Assembly (NCBI GenBank): GCA_001897425.1
Contig: MKSW01000011.1
Coordinates: 95,267 to 159,266 of the forward strand
Direction: 5' to 3'
DNA: 64,000 bases
DNA from: Actinobacteria bacterium 69-20
Lineage (GTDB): Bacteria; Actinomycetota; Actinomycetes; Mycobacteriales; Nakamurellaceae
Every line of letters begins with the position of its first letter. The stretch's first letter is position 1. A program made the translations under genes and the position numbers. The notes below the pieces were generated by a model. The model was given only the letters and a program-made list of their open reading frames with translations. It searched no databases and was not told where the DNA came from. Positions 34,544 through 43,555 of this stretch are shown here, one piece after another.

Positions 34544-35344
34544 ATGACGGACGAAGACCCGGTCAGCCGGTACACGGTGCGGAGTGTCGCGAAGGCATTC
34601 CGCCTGCTCAGCATGGTGGCGGAGGCGCCCGCCGAGGGCGTCACGCTCAGCGAGGTGTCCCAGCACATGGGCATGTCGAAGAGCGCCGCGTACGGCCTCG
34701 TGCGCACCCTGCTCGATGCCGATTATCTGTATGCCCGCGAGCCCGGGCCGCGGTACTGCCTGGGCACCGCGCTGGTGTGGCTGGGCGACATCGCGAGTCG
34801 GCGGCTGCCACTGCGGGATATCACGGCGCCCATTCTGGCGCGACTGAGCCAACAGACCGGGCTCACCATCCGCGTTGCCCGGGTCGACGACGGGCACCCG
34901 GTGTTCATCAACCGGGTCGACGCGGTCGGCGCCGTCCGGTTCCACACGCCGCTCGGGGTGCGGGAGCTGCCGCACACCAGCGCCGCGGGCAAGGCCATCC
35001 TGGCCGCCTTACCCGATGCCGAGATCGAACGCATCGCGGCAGATTGCGGTCTGCCGAGGAGAACTCGCAAGACGATCACCGAAGTGCCTGCGCTGCTCGC
35101 CGATATCACGGTCGCCCGCCGTCGCGGGTACGCCATCGATGACGAAGAGGACTTCGAGGGCGTCTTTTGCGTGGCCGCAGCATTTTTCGACCATGACGGC
35201 GACTGCGCCGGCGCACTGTCGGCCACCGGCATCAAGGTGGACCTACCGGCCTGGCGTATCGAGGAACTCGGTCGCATGGTGCGCGCCGGCGCCGATGAGG
35301 TCACCGGCCTGCTCGGTGGGCGGCCGCGGGACAGGGAGGTGTGA
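34544..35344 (+). CDS. IclR-family transcriptional regulator
   Basis: 266 residues. The N-terminal winged helix is at about 8-60 (VRSVAKAFRLLSMVAEAPAEGVTLSEVSQHMGMSKSAAYGLVRTLLDADYL). The GAF-like effector domain covers about 75-255, with PHTSAAGKAILAALPDAEI and RGYAIDDEEDFEGVFCVAAAFFD. It should respond to a pathway intermediate. It is divergent from the catabolic operon and followed after one base by the dehydrogenase. ATG 34544 is the start that puts the helix-turn-helix at its usual place. Confidence 0.9.
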   Translation: MTDEDPVSRYTVRSVAKAFRLLSMVAEAPAEGVTLSEVSQHMGMSKSAAYGLVRTLLDADYLYAREPGPRYCLGTALVWLGDIASRRLPLRDITAPILARLSQQTGLTIRVARVDDGHPVFINRVDAVGAVRFHTPLGVRELPHTSAAGKAILAALPDAEIERIAADCGLPRRTRKTITEVPALLADITVARRRGYAIDDEEDFEGVFCVAAAFFDHDGDCAGALSATGIKVDLPAWRIEELGRMVRAGADEVTGLLGGRPRDREV

Positions 35345-35345
35345 G

Positions 35346-36401
35346 ATGCACGCATTGGTCGTGTCGGAACCCGGCTCGGTCGGGCTGGCGGAGTTGCCCG
35401 AACCGGTGCCCGCGGCCGATGAGGTGCTGATCGAGCCCGTTCTGGTGGGCATCTGCGGAACGGATCTCGATATCGTCGCGGGGGACATCGACCCCGATTT
35501 TGTTCGCTACCCGGTGACGCTCGGTCATGAGTGGGTCGGGCGGGTCGTCGAAGACGGCGGCCGTGCGCCGGGTGCACGCGGCGCGCTGCCACCGCTCGTC
35601 GCGGGCACTCGGGTGGTAGTCGAGGGGGTCGTGCCGTGCTGGCATTGCGCGGAATGTGTTGCGGGCGACACGAACCGGTGCGCCACCTATGACGAGATCG
35701 GCTTCACCCGTCCCGGTGCGGCGGCGGAACGCATCGCGGTGCCGCGCCGACTGGTGCACGCCATCGCGGACTCCGTGCCGGACGAATCCGCCGTGCTCGT
35801 CGAACCGGCGTCGGTCGTGTTCCGGGCCCTGGCGCGCTGCAGACCCCGCCCGGGACAACGGGTTCTGGTGATCGGTGACGGCACGATCGGTCTGCTCGCC
35901 GCGCGGCTGGTGAGGTTGTGGTCGCCGGCGTCCGTCACGGTGATCGGACGTCGGGCCGGGCAAGCCGCACTGGTCGCGACGGCAGGTGCGGAGGCATTCA
36001 TCACCGACGAATCCGCGCTCGCCGACGGATCAGGCGCAGACGGCCGCTTCGACCTTGTCATCGAGGCAGCAGGCGCGGCCGAGTCGGTGTCCGCAGCCAT
36101 GCGTCTGGTGGGCCGCGGCGGCACGGTCGCGCTCTTGGGATATTCCGGTCAGGAAGCGCAGGTGCCTATGCCGGTGGACGATCTCATCAACGGCGACATC
36201 ACGATCGTGGCAAGCTTTTCCTACACCAGCGGCGCCTGGCGCCACGTCGTCAAACTGCTCAACAGTGACCAGCTGGACCTCGGCTTCCTCATCACCCACC
36301 GGTTTCCGCTCGCCGACTGGCGACAGGCCTTCGACGCCATACGGTCTCCGGCCGGACCCCGAGCCAAGGTGGTCCTTGAACTAAAGCCATCGTCTGCCTG
36401 A
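35346..36401 (+). CDS. zinc-dependent medium-chain dehydrogenase
   Basis: 351 residues. Catalytic zinc site: GICGTDLD and LGHEWVG. The structural zinc site has four cysteines in the stretch VPCWHCAECVAGDTNRCATYD. Rossmann motif: VLVIGDGTIGLLAARLVRL, with aspartate of GDG replacing the usual third glycine context. Sorbitol, threonine and glucose dehydrogenase-like members have this form. It would oxidise the sugar or polyol that feeds the dehydratase. It is co-transcribed with the IclR gene (one-base gap). Confidence 0.87.
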   Translation: MHALVVSEPGSVGLAELPEPVPAADEVLIEPVLVGICGTDLDIVAGDIDPDFVRYPVTLGHEWVGRVVEDGGRAPGARGALPPLVAGTRVVVEGVVPCWHCAECVAGDTNRCATYDEIGFTRPGAAAERIAVPRRLVHAIADSVPDESAVLVEPASVVFRALARCRPRPGQRVLVIGDGTIGLLAARLVRLWSPASVTVIGRRAGQAALVATAGAEAFITDESALADGSGADGRFDLVIEAAGAAESVSAAMRLVGRGGTVALLGYSGQEAQVPMPVDDLINGDITIVASFSYTSGAWRHVVKLLNSDQLDLGFLITHRFPLADWRQAFDAIRSPAGPRAKVVLELKPSSA

Positions 36402-36407
36402 CTTTCC

Positions 36408-36454
36408 GTTCGAAAGTGCGCAGTTTACGTACTCACAAACTTGCACTTTCGAAC
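36408..36454. terminator. 12-bp perfect hairpin after the dehydrogenase
   Basis: GTTCGAAAGTGC (36408-36419) pairs with GCACTTTCGAAC (36443-36454). An inner AGTTT/AAACT adds five more pairs after a small internal loop. It starts seven bases past the stop codon and lies between this gene and the convergent tRNA, so it could end both transcripts. No T-run is present. Confidence 0.65.
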
Positions 36455-36482
36455 CGGTCGCGACGCGATGACCTGCGGAAAG

Positions 36483-36556
36483 TGCCCCCGGTGGGACTCG
36501 AACCCACACTGTGGCGAGTTTAAGTCGCCTGCCTCTGCCGATTGGGCTACGGGGGC
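36483..36556 (-). tRNA. tRNA-Leu (anticodon UAA)
   Basis: Complete cloverleaf on the minus strand. Acceptor GCCCCCG/CGGGGGC, D stem GCC/GGC, anticodon stem GGCGA/TCGCC with loop CTTAAAC (anticodon TAA), T arm GTGGG-TTCGAGT-CCCAC, discriminator A, no encoded CCA. The variable region is only five bases (ACAGT), whereas leucine tRNAs usually have a long variable arm. It would read the rare TTA codon. Confidence 0.9.
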
Positions 36557-36660
36557 CGGCCGTCGATCTCGGCGGCGCACCTGAGAGCCTACGGGCACCG
36601 GCCCCGGGACTCACGCACGCCCGCACCGCCACGGACAAGCCGCTGACAAGTCGCGCAGAC

Positions 36661-38022
36661 GTGAGTACCGTCGAGTTTGTGAACGAGAGCACAAGCGCGC
36701 CGACGCGGGTCCTCATCGTCGGTGGCGGATATGTCGGGATGTACACGGCGCTCGGCCTGCAACGCGGGTTGAAGCGCGAGATCTCCTGCGGCGACGTGGA
36801 AGTCACGGTGGCCGATCCGCAGGCGAACATGACCTACCAGCCGTTCCTGCCGGAGGCGGCGGCCGGCAACGTGGAGCCCCGGCACGTCGTGGTTCCCCTG
36901 CGGCGGGTCTTGCGTACCTGCCGGGTGATCACCGGCGCGGTGACCGGGATCGACCACGCACGCCACAGTGCCACCATCACCCCACCGGGCGCCGAGCCCT
37001 ACCAACAGACCTACGACATCCTCGTCATGGCACCGGGTTCCGTCTCGCGCGTCCTGCCGATTCCCGGGTTGGCCGAGCAGGGCATCGGCTTCAAGACGAT
37101 CGGTGAGGCGATCGCGCTGCGGAACCACGTGCTGTCCCGGCTGGATTTCGCCTCGTCCATCGCCCGGACCACCGAGTATGACGACATTCGCAGCCGCGCA
37201 CTGACTTTCGTCTTTGTCGGCGGGGGCTACGCCGGCATCGAGGCGCTCGCCGAGCTGGAGAACATGGCGCGGTACGCCACCCGATACACCGGCAGCATCA
37301 CCCCGCACGACATGAGATGGGTCCTCGTCGAAGCGGCCGACCGCATCATGCCGGAGGTCTCGCCGCGCATGTCGCAGTACACCCTCGACCAGCTGCGCTT
37401 CCGCGGCATCGACGTGCGGCTGGCGACACGACTCGAGTCCGTGACGGACAGCCACGTCAGGCTCGACGACGGAAGCTCCTTCGACGCGGACACCGTGGTG
37501 TGGACGGCCGGAGTCAAACCGAATCCGATGCTCGACGGCACGGACCTCCCGCGCGACTCCAAAGGGCGACTCCCGTGCTCGGCGACCATGGAGGTCCTCG
37601 GCACGACCGGCGTGTTCGCGGCCGGTGACTGCGCGGCGATCCCGGACCTGTCCAAACCACCTGGCGCGCTGTGCGGGCCGAGTGCGCAGCACGCAGTCCG
37701 GCAGGCGAAGCTGTTGGCGCGCAACGTGATCGCTCATCTTCGCGGGAAGGAGCCGGCCGAGTACCTCCACCATTACGCCGGGTCGGTGGCCTCGCTCGGG
37801 CTCTATCACGGGGTCGCGGAGATCTACGGGGTCCGGCTCCGCGGTTTCCCCGCCTGGTGGATGCACCGCACCTACCACGTGTCGAAGATGCCGACGCTCA
37901 ATCGGAAGCTGCGCATCGTCTCCGACTGGACCGCCGCACTGCTGTTCCGTCGAGAAGTGGTGTCGCTGGGGCAACTTCAACACCCGCGGACCGAATTCGA
38001 GCAGGCCGCGACGCGCGCGTAG
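36661..38022 (+). CDS. ndh: type II NADH dehydrogenase
   Basis: 453 residues from GTG 36661; GTG 36679 is an equally possible start. Two Rossmann motifs are present: VLIVGGGYVGMYTALGLQ for FAD and FVFVGGGYAGIEALAELE for NADH. GVFAAGDCAA is the conserved FAD-binding end. The C-terminus (about 400-430) is the amphipathic membrane-anchoring part. The enzyme passes electrons from NADH to quinone without pumping protons, and is the usual actinobacterial Ndh. Transcribed away from the tRNA. I see no regulator nearby. Confidence 0.92.
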   Translation: MSTVEFVNESTSAPTRVLIVGGGYVGMYTALGLQRGLKREISCGDVEVTVADPQANMTYQPFLPEAAAGNVEPRHVVVPLRRVLRTCRVITGAVTGIDHARHSATITPPGAEPYQQTYDILVMAPGSVSRVLPIPGLAEQGIGFKTIGEAIALRNHVLSRLDFASSIARTTEYDDIRSRALTFVFVGGGYAGIEALAELENMARYATRYTGSITPHDMRWVLVEAADRIMPEVSPRMSQYTLDQLRFRGIDVRLATRLESVTDSHVRLDDGSSFDADTVVWTAGVKPNPMLDGTDLPRDSKGRLPCSATMEVLGTTGVFAAGDCAAIPDLSKPPGALCGPSAQHAVRQAKLLARNVIAHLRGKEPAEYLHHYAGSVASLGLYHGVAEIYGVRLRGFPAWWMHRTYHVSKMPTLNRKLRIVSDWTAALLFRREVVSLGQLQHPRTEFEQAATRA

Positions 38023-38026
38023 CCGA

Positions 38027-38043
38027 GAACATCGTCATACTCG
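38027..38043. repeat. dispersed repeat, single arm
   Basis: GAACATCGTCATACTCG, five bases after the ndh stop and before the convergent glycosylase stop. It matches the arm GAAC-x-x-CGTCATACYCG of the dispersed element. Confidence 0.55.
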
Positions 38044-38050
38044 CCGCCTG

Positions 38051-38803
38051 TTACCCGCTCATTCCGGCCAGCGACTTGGCCTGCGCGATCACATCGTCCA
38101 GCATGGCCGGGGTGAGCCGGCCGGTGAACGTGTTCTGCTGGCTCACGTGGAAACATCCGAGCAGCGAGAGCTGTTGCGCTCCACGCGAAACCGCCGCGAC
38201 GCAGCCGTGCCCGAACTTCGGTCTTGGTCTTCCGATCGCCCACCCCGATCGCTCCAGGGACCCCAGCAGGGCCTGCCAGCCGAAGGCGCCCAGCACGATC
38301 GCGACGCGCAATGTCGGCGCCATGAGTTCGAGCTCCCGCTCCAGGTACGGCGCGCAGTTGTCTCGCTCGCCGACGGTCGGCTTGTTCTGCGGTGGCGCGC
38401 AGTGCACGGGTGAGGTGATGCGCACGTCGGTGAGGCGCAGCCCGTCGTCGGCCGACACCGCATGCGCCGATGACGCCATTCCGGCCCGATGCAACGCGGC
38501 GAAGAGGAAGTCGCCGGAGCGGTCGCCGGTGAACATGCGCCCGGTGCGGTTTGCGCCGTGCGCCGCAGGCGCGAGCCCCACGATCAGGATGCGCGCGTCC
38601 GGCGGACCGAAGCCCGGAACCGGTTTGCCCCAATAGGTCTGGCCCGCAAATGCGGCCCGTGGATGGGCCGCGACCTCCTCGCGCCATGCGACAAGGCGCG
38701 GGCACGCCCGGCACGTCGTCACCAACGCGTCGAGCTCGGCCACGGTGCGCGTCCGGTGAGCGCGGGAGGGGGCGGTCTCTGGGCTCGGGATGCGCGCGGT
38801 CAC
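38051..38803 (-). CDS. udgB: type 5 uracil-DNA glycosylase
   Basis: 250 residues. The active-site motif [19 protein letters not shown] is the UdgB form: no catalytic Asp in motif 1, with [14 protein letters not shown] instead. The second motif is [15 protein letters not shown] with the His. The N-terminal Cys residues in [12 protein letters not shown] are part of the iron-sulfur site. It removes uracil and other deaminated bases such as hypoxanthine from DNA. The ATG follows closely on the ppx end. No operon partner in DNA repair is visible. Confidence 0.88.
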   Translation of the reverse strand: MTARIPSPETAPSRAHRTRTVAELDALVTTCRACPRLVAWREEVAAHPRAAFAGQTYWGKPVPGFGPPDARILIVGLAPAAHGANRTGRMFTGDRSGDFLFAALHRAGMASSAHAVSADDGLRLTDVRITSPVHCAPPQNKPTVGERDNCAPYLERELELMAPTLRVAIVLGAFGWQALLGSLERSGWAIGRPRPKFGHGCVAAVSRGAQQLSLLGCFHVSQQNTFTGRLTPAMLDDVIAQAKSLAGMSG

Positions 38804-38868
38804 CGGCTCATAGTCTCACTCCCGCAGCCCGGGGCCAGAGCCGCCCGAGCCGGAGCTGGCCACAGGCG

Positions 38869-39840
38869 CTACGCCAGGGAGAGGGCGATGCCGTCCAGGA
38901 TGTCGTGCTCCGAGATGGTGAGCTCGCTGGTCCCGATGCGGGTGCGCAGCGCCTCGGCGATGGTCGCCAGCACCAGCGACCCGCCCCCGATCACATCGGC
39001 CCGCCCCGGGTGCATGTAACCGAGGGTGGCGCGCTCGGCCCGGGTCATCTCCAGCAGGCGGTCCGACATGCGCCGGATCCCGTCGACCGGCTGGCGCGAC
39101 AGATGGATCCGCGTCGGGTCGTAGACCGGCAGGCCGAGTATCCCGGCCGCGACGGTCGTCGCGGTGCCGGCCACGGCCACCACCCGTCGCACCGATGCGA
39201 GGCTGCCGCGAGGCAACCCGTCGAGCCCCACCGAGACCATGCCGGACGCCCAGCGCCGAGCCGCATCGACCTCCGACGCGGTCGGCGGGTCCGACGGCAG
39301 CAGCCGCTCGGTGATCCGTACGCTGCCGATGTCCTGGCTCACCGCGCCATCCAGCTCGGCGGCATGGTCGCGTACCGATCCGACCACGAATTCCGTTGAG
39401 CCGCCGCCGATGTCGAATACCAGGAACGGGCCGTCGGCCGCCGGCAGATCCCCCACCGCGCCGCGGAACGACAGCGCCGCCTCCTCGGTGCCGGCGATCA
39501 CCTCCGGGTCCTGGCCGAGGACCCCGCGCACCATGGCCAGGAAATCGTCGGAATTCGACGCATCGCGCGTCGCGGATGTCGCCGTCATCCGCACCGCGTC
39601 GGCACCCGAGGCACGGATCACGGCCGCATAGTCCGCCAGCGCGCGCCACGTGCGGTCGATCGCCTCCGGGGCCAGCCGGCCGGTCGCGTCCACGCCCTGC
39701 CCAAGCCGGACGATGCGCATCTCCCGATGCACGTCCACCAGGTAGGCGCCGGCCGGCGACAGCGACATGTCCGCCACCAGAAGACGTATCGAGTTCGTGC
39801 CGCAGTCGATCGCCGCCACGCGCTTGTGCATCACGCTCAT
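38869..39840 (-). CDS. ppx: exopolyphosphatase/pppGpp phosphohydrolase (Ppx/GppA)
   Basis: 323 residues. The ASKHA-fold phosphate-1 motif is AAIDCGTNSIRLLVAD, the phosphate-2 motif is VFDIGGGSTEFVVG, and GTEEAALSFRGAV carries the Glu. It degrades polyphosphate or pppGpp and so links to the stringent response. The start is ATG 39840, with a second in-frame ATG three codons on. It is short for GppA and typical for actinobacterial Ppx1/2. Confidence 0.88.
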   Translation of the reverse strand: MSVMHKRVAAIDCGTNSIRLLVADMSLSPAGAYLVDVHREMRIVRLGQGVDATGRLAPEAIDRTWRALADYAAVIRASGADAVRMTATSATRDASNSDDFLAMVRGVLGQDPEVIAGTEEAALSFRGAVGDLPAADGPFLVFDIGGGSTEFVVGSVRDHAAELDGAVSQDIGSVRITERLLPSDPPTASEVDAARRWASGMVSVGLDGLPRGSLASVRRVVAVAGTATTVAAGILGLPVYDPTRIHLSRQPVDGIRRMSDRLLEMTRAERATLGYMHPGRADVIGGGSLVLATIAEALRTRIGTSELTISEHDILDGIALSLA

Positions 39841-39898
39841 CGCCGTGTCACCGCTGCCTCGTCGGGCCGCTGTCTCGTCACCGTCATGATCGAAGAGC

Positions 39899-40762
39899 TC
39901 AGCCGAGATCGACCGGCACGATCCCGTACGACGCCAACCCGGCGACGCCGCCATCGGCAGCGGTCAACACGCAGATGCCGTCCTCGCAGATGGCGATCGA
40001 ATGTTCGGTGTGCGCCGCCCGGGAGCCGTCTCGCGTCACCACCGTCCAGCCGTCGTCGGACTCGTCGACCTGCGGCCTGCCGAGCGTGAGCATCGGTTCG
40101 ATCGCCAGCGCCATCCCCGCCGTCAGGCGCGGGCCCTTGCCGCGACGGCCGGCGTTGGCGACAAACGGGTCCATGTGCATCGCCGACCCGATGCCGTGCC
40201 CTCCGTAACCCGCGACCATTCCGTACCGTCGGCCGTCGTCACGCCCGGACCGCACGGCCGAAGTCTCGATGGCCCAAGAGATGTCGCCCACGCGACGCGC
40301 GGTGGCCGCCGCCGCGATGCCCGCCCACATCGCGGCTTCGGTGGCCGCGATCAGATCCACCTCGTCCATCGACGGCGCGCCGCCCACATGCAGAGAGATC
40401 GCCGAGTCGGCGTGCCAGCCGTCGAGGATGCACCCGGCGTCGATCGAGAGCAGATCACCCTCGCGGATCACCCTCGCGGATGACGGAATCCCGTGCACCA
40501 CCTCGTCGTTGACCGAGGCGCAGATGGTGGCCGGGAACGCGCCGGACCCGTTCGGCGCACCGCCGTAGTTCAGGAAGTTGCTCGTCGCTCCCGCCGCCGC
40601 GATGGCAGCGGCGAACGCCGCGTCGATATCCGCCGTGGTCGCTCCGGGCGCCACGGCGCTTCGCGCCACAGCGATCGCGGACGCCAACACCCGACCGGCG
40701 GCGCGCATGGCTTGCAGTTCACCGCGAGTGTGGATCTCGATGGCGCCGTCTCGCCCCAACAT
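39899..40762 (-). CDS. map: methionine aminopeptidase, type I
   Basis: 287 residues. All five metal ligands are visible: the two Asp in SIDAGCILDGWHADSAIS, His in GYGGHGIGSAMHMD, and the two Glu in LAIEPMLTLG and HTEHSIAI. The substrate His is in NDEVVHGIP. It removes the initiator methionine from new proteins. It lies 25 bases downstream of adk, the usual secY-adk-map order. Confidence 0.93.
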   Translation of the reverse strand: MLGRDGAIEIHTRGELQAMRAAGRVLASAIAVARSAVAPGATTADIDAAFAAAIAAAGATSNFLNYGGAPNGSGAFPATICASVNDEVVHGIPSSARVIREGDLLSIDAGCILDGWHADSAISLHVGGAPSMDEVDLIAATEAAMWAGIAAAATARRVGDISWAIETSAVRSGRDDGRRYGMVAGYGGHGIGSAMHMDPFVANAGRRGKGPRLTAGMALAIEPMLTLGRPQVDESDDGWTVVTRDGSRAAHTEHSIAICEDGICVLTAADGGVAGLASYGIVPVDLG

Positions 40763-40787
40763 GGACTCTGCTACCCGATCGCGCGCG

Positions 40788-41375
40788 CTACACGGACACC
40801 GACGGGCCAGCCGGCGGCGCCGCAGCGTCCCCGGTCCGCAAGGCGTCCATGATGCGCCGGTGGATCTCGTCGATCTCGCCGACGCCGTCGATCGTGATCA
40901 CCGCCGGGCCGTAGTAGTCGACGAGCGGCTGCGTCTCCGAGTAGTAGATCTCGAGCCGCGTGCGGATGGCTTCCGGGGTGTCGTCCGCGCGACCGCGCGC
41001 CAGCATCCGCTGCGTGAGCACCTCGGCCGGTGCGGTCAACAGCACCACCGCCTGGATCGGGGTGCCACGATCGGCCAGCACCGCCGACAGCCACTTCGCC
41101 TGCGCGATGGTGCGCGGGAATCCGTCCAGCAGAAATCCGCCCGCGGCATCGGGCTGCGCCAACCGGTCGGTGACCATGTCCTGCGTGACCGCGTCCGGAA
41201 CCAGCTCGCCGGCGTCCAGGTACTGCTTGGCGCGCTGTCCTAGCTCGGTCCCGGCACCGATATTGGCCCGGAACAGGTCGCCGGTCGACACGTGCGGGAT
41301 GCCAAATTCCGAACACAGCAGGTCGGCCTGGGTCCCCTTTCCGGCACCCTGCGGGCCGATGATCAGCAAGCGCAT
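40788..41375 (-). CDS. adk: adenylate kinase
   Basis: 195 residues from ATG 41375. P-loop GPQGAGKGTQADLL (the common GAPGAGKGT with Gln for Ala-Pro spacing), AMP site FRANIGAGTELG, and DGFPRTIAQAKWL. The lid is the short form without zinc cysteines. It balances ATP, ADP and AMP. It comes 81 bases after secY in the same direction, with a dispersed repeat in that gap. Confidence 0.95.
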   Translation of the reverse strand: MRLLIIGPQGAGKGTQADLLCSEFGIPHVSTGDLFRANIGAGTELGQRAKQYLDAGELVPDAVTQDMVTDRLAQPDAAGGFLLDGFPRTIAQAKWLSAVLADRGTPIQAVVLLTAPAEVLTQRMLARGRADDTPEAIRTRLEIYYSETQPLVDYYGPAVITIDGVGEIDEIHRRIMDALRTGDAAAPPAGPSVSV

Positions 41376-41397
41376 CGCGTCACGAACCCTTCTGCCG

Positions 41398-41427
41398 GCG
41401 AACAGCGTCATCACAGCGTCATACCCG
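41398..41427. repeat. dispersed repeat with an internal duplication
   Basis: GCGAACAGCGTCAT is followed by CACAGCGTCATACCCG. The core ACAGCGTCAT occurs twice, as though the right arm of the palindrome had duplicated by slippage. It lies between secY and adk. Confidence 0.65.
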
Positions 41428-41456
41428 CCAGCACGATCGACATGGCGGCAGAGCCG

Positions 41457-42782
41457 CTACCGCAGGAACCCCTCGTAGTTGCGCTGCATTAGCTGGGACT
41501 CGATCTGCTTCATCGTGTCCAGGCCGACGGCCACCAGGATGAGCACTGACACGCCGCCGAACGGGAAGTTCTGGTTGCTGCTGGTGGAGCCACTGTAGGA
41601 CAGGAAGAAGTCCGGCATGATCGCCACGATGCCGAGGTACAGCGACCCGGGCAGCGTGATCCGGGACAGCACGAACTGCAGGTACTCCGCGGTCGGCCGA
41701 CCGGGCCGGATGCCCGGGATGAACCCGCCGTACTTCTTGAGGTCGTCCGCGCGGTCGACCGGGTTGAACTGGATGCCGACGTAGAAGTACGTGAAGAAGA
41801 TGATCAGCGCGAAGTACAGCAACATGTGCGACCACGAGCCGGGGCTGCCCACGTAATAGTTCACCCAGGTCACGGCCGCACTGGTGGCCGCACCGGACCC
41901 GGACAGCAGGCTCGTGATCAGCGTCGGGATATACAGCAGCGAGGATGCGAAGATCACCGGGATCACGCCGCCCTGATTGACCTTCAGCGGCAGATACGTG
42001 GAGGTGCCGCCGTACATCTTGCGGCCGATCATGCGCTTGGCATACTGCACCGGGATCCGGCGCTGGCCCTGCTCGATGTAGACGACGGCGATGATGATCG
42101 CGATCGCGATCACCATGAGCACGCCGAACACCACCGGCGTGCTGTTCGTCAGGATGTTCTGGCCCTCCGGCACGATGCGCGACGCGATCGAGGTGAAGAT
42201 CAACAGCGACATGCCGTTGCCGATACCGCGATCGGTGATCAGCTCGCCCATCCACATGATCGCCGCGGTGCCGGCCGTCATCACGATCACCAGGGTGATC
42301 AGGGTCATCGGGTCCCGACCGTTGATGACGTCCTTGGCCTGGGAACAGCCGGCGAACATCTGTCCGTTGAGCGCGAGCGCGATGAAGCCCGTCGACTGCA
42401 GGACGCCCAGCCCGATCGTGATGTACCGGGTGTGCTGGGTCATCTTGGCCTGCCCGGCCTGACCCTCCTGCTTGTACTGCTCGTAGCGCGGGATCACCAC
42501 CACCAGCAGCTGCACGATGATCGACGCCGTGATGTACGGCATGATGCCGAGCGCGAACACGGAAAGCTGGAGCAGCGCGCCACCGGAGAACAGGTTCAGG
42601 ATGGTGAACGCCTGGTTGGCACCGCCGCCGATCTCGTTCAGGCACTGATGAATGGCCTTGTAGTTGACACCGGGCGACGGCAGGGTGGCGCCGAAGCGGT
42701 ACAGCGCCAGCATGGCCAGCGTGAACAGGATCTTCTTACGAAGATCCGGCGTCTTCAGGGCCGAAACGAAGGCGGTGAGCAA
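41457..42782 (-). CDS. secY: protein translocase subunit SecY
   Basis: 441 residues and ten membrane helices, the channel of the Sec translocon. The N-terminus FVSALKTPDLRKKILFTLAMLALYRFGATLPSPG and the fifth cytoplasmic loop region (VDRADDLKKYGGFIPGIRPG) are diagnostic. It follows rplO after 107 bases, the normal end of the spc operon. Confidence 0.95.
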   Translation of the reverse strand: MLTAFVSALKTPDLRKKILFTLAMLALYRFGATLPSPGVNYKAIHQCLNEIGGGANQAFTILNLFSGGALLQLSVFALGIMPYITASIIVQLLVVVIPRYEQYKQEGQAGQAKMTQHTRYITIGLGVLQSTGFIALALNGQMFAGCSQAKDVINGRDPMTLITLVIVMTAGTAAIMWMGELITDRGIGNGMSLLIFTSIASRIVPEGQNILTNSTPVVFGVLMVIAIAIIIAVVYIEQGQRRIPVQYAKRMIGRKMYGGTSTYLPLKVNQGGVIPVIFASSLLYIPTLITSLLSGSGAATSAAVTWVNYYVGSPGSWSHMLLYFALIIFFTYFYVGIQFNPVDRADDLKKYGGFIPGIRPGRPTAEYLQFVLSRITLPGSLYLGIVAIMPDFFLSYSGSTSSNQNFPFGGVSVLILVAVGLDTMKQIESQLMQRNYEGFLR

Positions 42783-42889
42783 TGGTCCTCCCGGTTCGCC
42801 CCCAACTCAGGGGCGGCCAATGGCGGTACCGGATCTGGGCGGCGACCAGGCGTTTCCACGAGCGGCCGCCGCCCCCGGTACGAGGCAGA

Positions 42890-43333
42890 CTACAGGGTGG
42901 TGACGGTGCCGCCGGCTGCGGCGATCTTGTCGCGGGCCGAGCCGGAGAAGGCGTGTGCCGTCACCTGCAGCGCCACACCCGCGACGTCGCCGTCGCCGAG
43001 GACCTTGACCTTCTGGCCGTCGCGCACCAGACCGGCTGCGACGATCGCGTCCACGTCGACGGCGCCGCCCTCGGCGAACGCGGCCGCCAGCTGGCCGACG
43101 TTGACCACCTGGTACGTCGTCTTGAACGGGTTGGCGAACCCTTTGAGCTTCGGCAGACGCATGTGCAGCGCGAGCTGGCCGCCCTCGAAGGACGCCGGCA
43201 CGTTCTTACGTGCGCCGGTGCCCTTGGTGCCACGGCCCGCGGTCTTGCCCTTGGAACCCTCACCGCGGCCCACGCGCGTCTTCGCCGTCTTCGCTCCCGG
43301 GGCGGGGCGCAGATGGTGAACCTTGATCGTCAT
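42890..43333 (-). CDS. rplO: ribosomal protein uL15
   Basis: 147 residues. N-terminal [33 protein letters not shown] is the extended rRNA-binding tail, and the globular part has [16 protein letters not shown]. Its ATG overlaps the rpmD stop by four bases. Confidence 0.95.
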   Translation of the reverse strand: MTIKVHHLRPAPGAKTAKTRVGRGEGSKGKTAGRGTKGTGARKNVPASFEGGQLALHMRLPKLKGFANPFKTTYQVVNVGQLAAAFAEGGAVDVDAIVAAGLVRDGQKVKVLGDGDVAGVALQVTAHAFSGSARDKIAAAGGTVTTL

Positions 43334-43551
43334 TTGCCTGACCTCTTCGTGCCGGCAGCCTCGTCGGCCGCACCGGCCTCGGCCACGGCAACCAGGTGCC
43401 GGGCCGCGTGCAGGTAGCCGCGCGACTGCGGGGTGTCCTCGATGAGGACGCTGTGGTGGATCCTCTTCAGCCCCAGCGATCGCACCGATTCACGCGCCTT
43501 GGGATTGGCGCCGATCAGCGACTTGACCTGGGTGACCTTCAGCTGTGCCAT
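43330..43551 (-). CDS. rpmD: ribosomal protein uL30
   Basis: 73 residues, starting [35 protein letters not shown], the whole uL30 core. An Ala/Gly-rich tail of about 15 residues extends past the usual end. It follows rpsE by four bases and overlaps rplO. Confidence 0.95.
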   Translation of the reverse strand: MAQLKVTQVKSLIGANPKARESVRSLGLKRIHHSVLIEDTPQSRGYLHAARHLVAVAEAGAADEAAGTKRSGK

Positions 43552-43555
43552 ATCG

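Noticed and set aside
37170..37195. GTATGACGACATTCGC in ndh as a dispersed repeat copy
   Set aside because: It lies in an ordinary coding segment without the second arm, and could be chance similarity in codons for Tyr-Asp-Asp-Ile.
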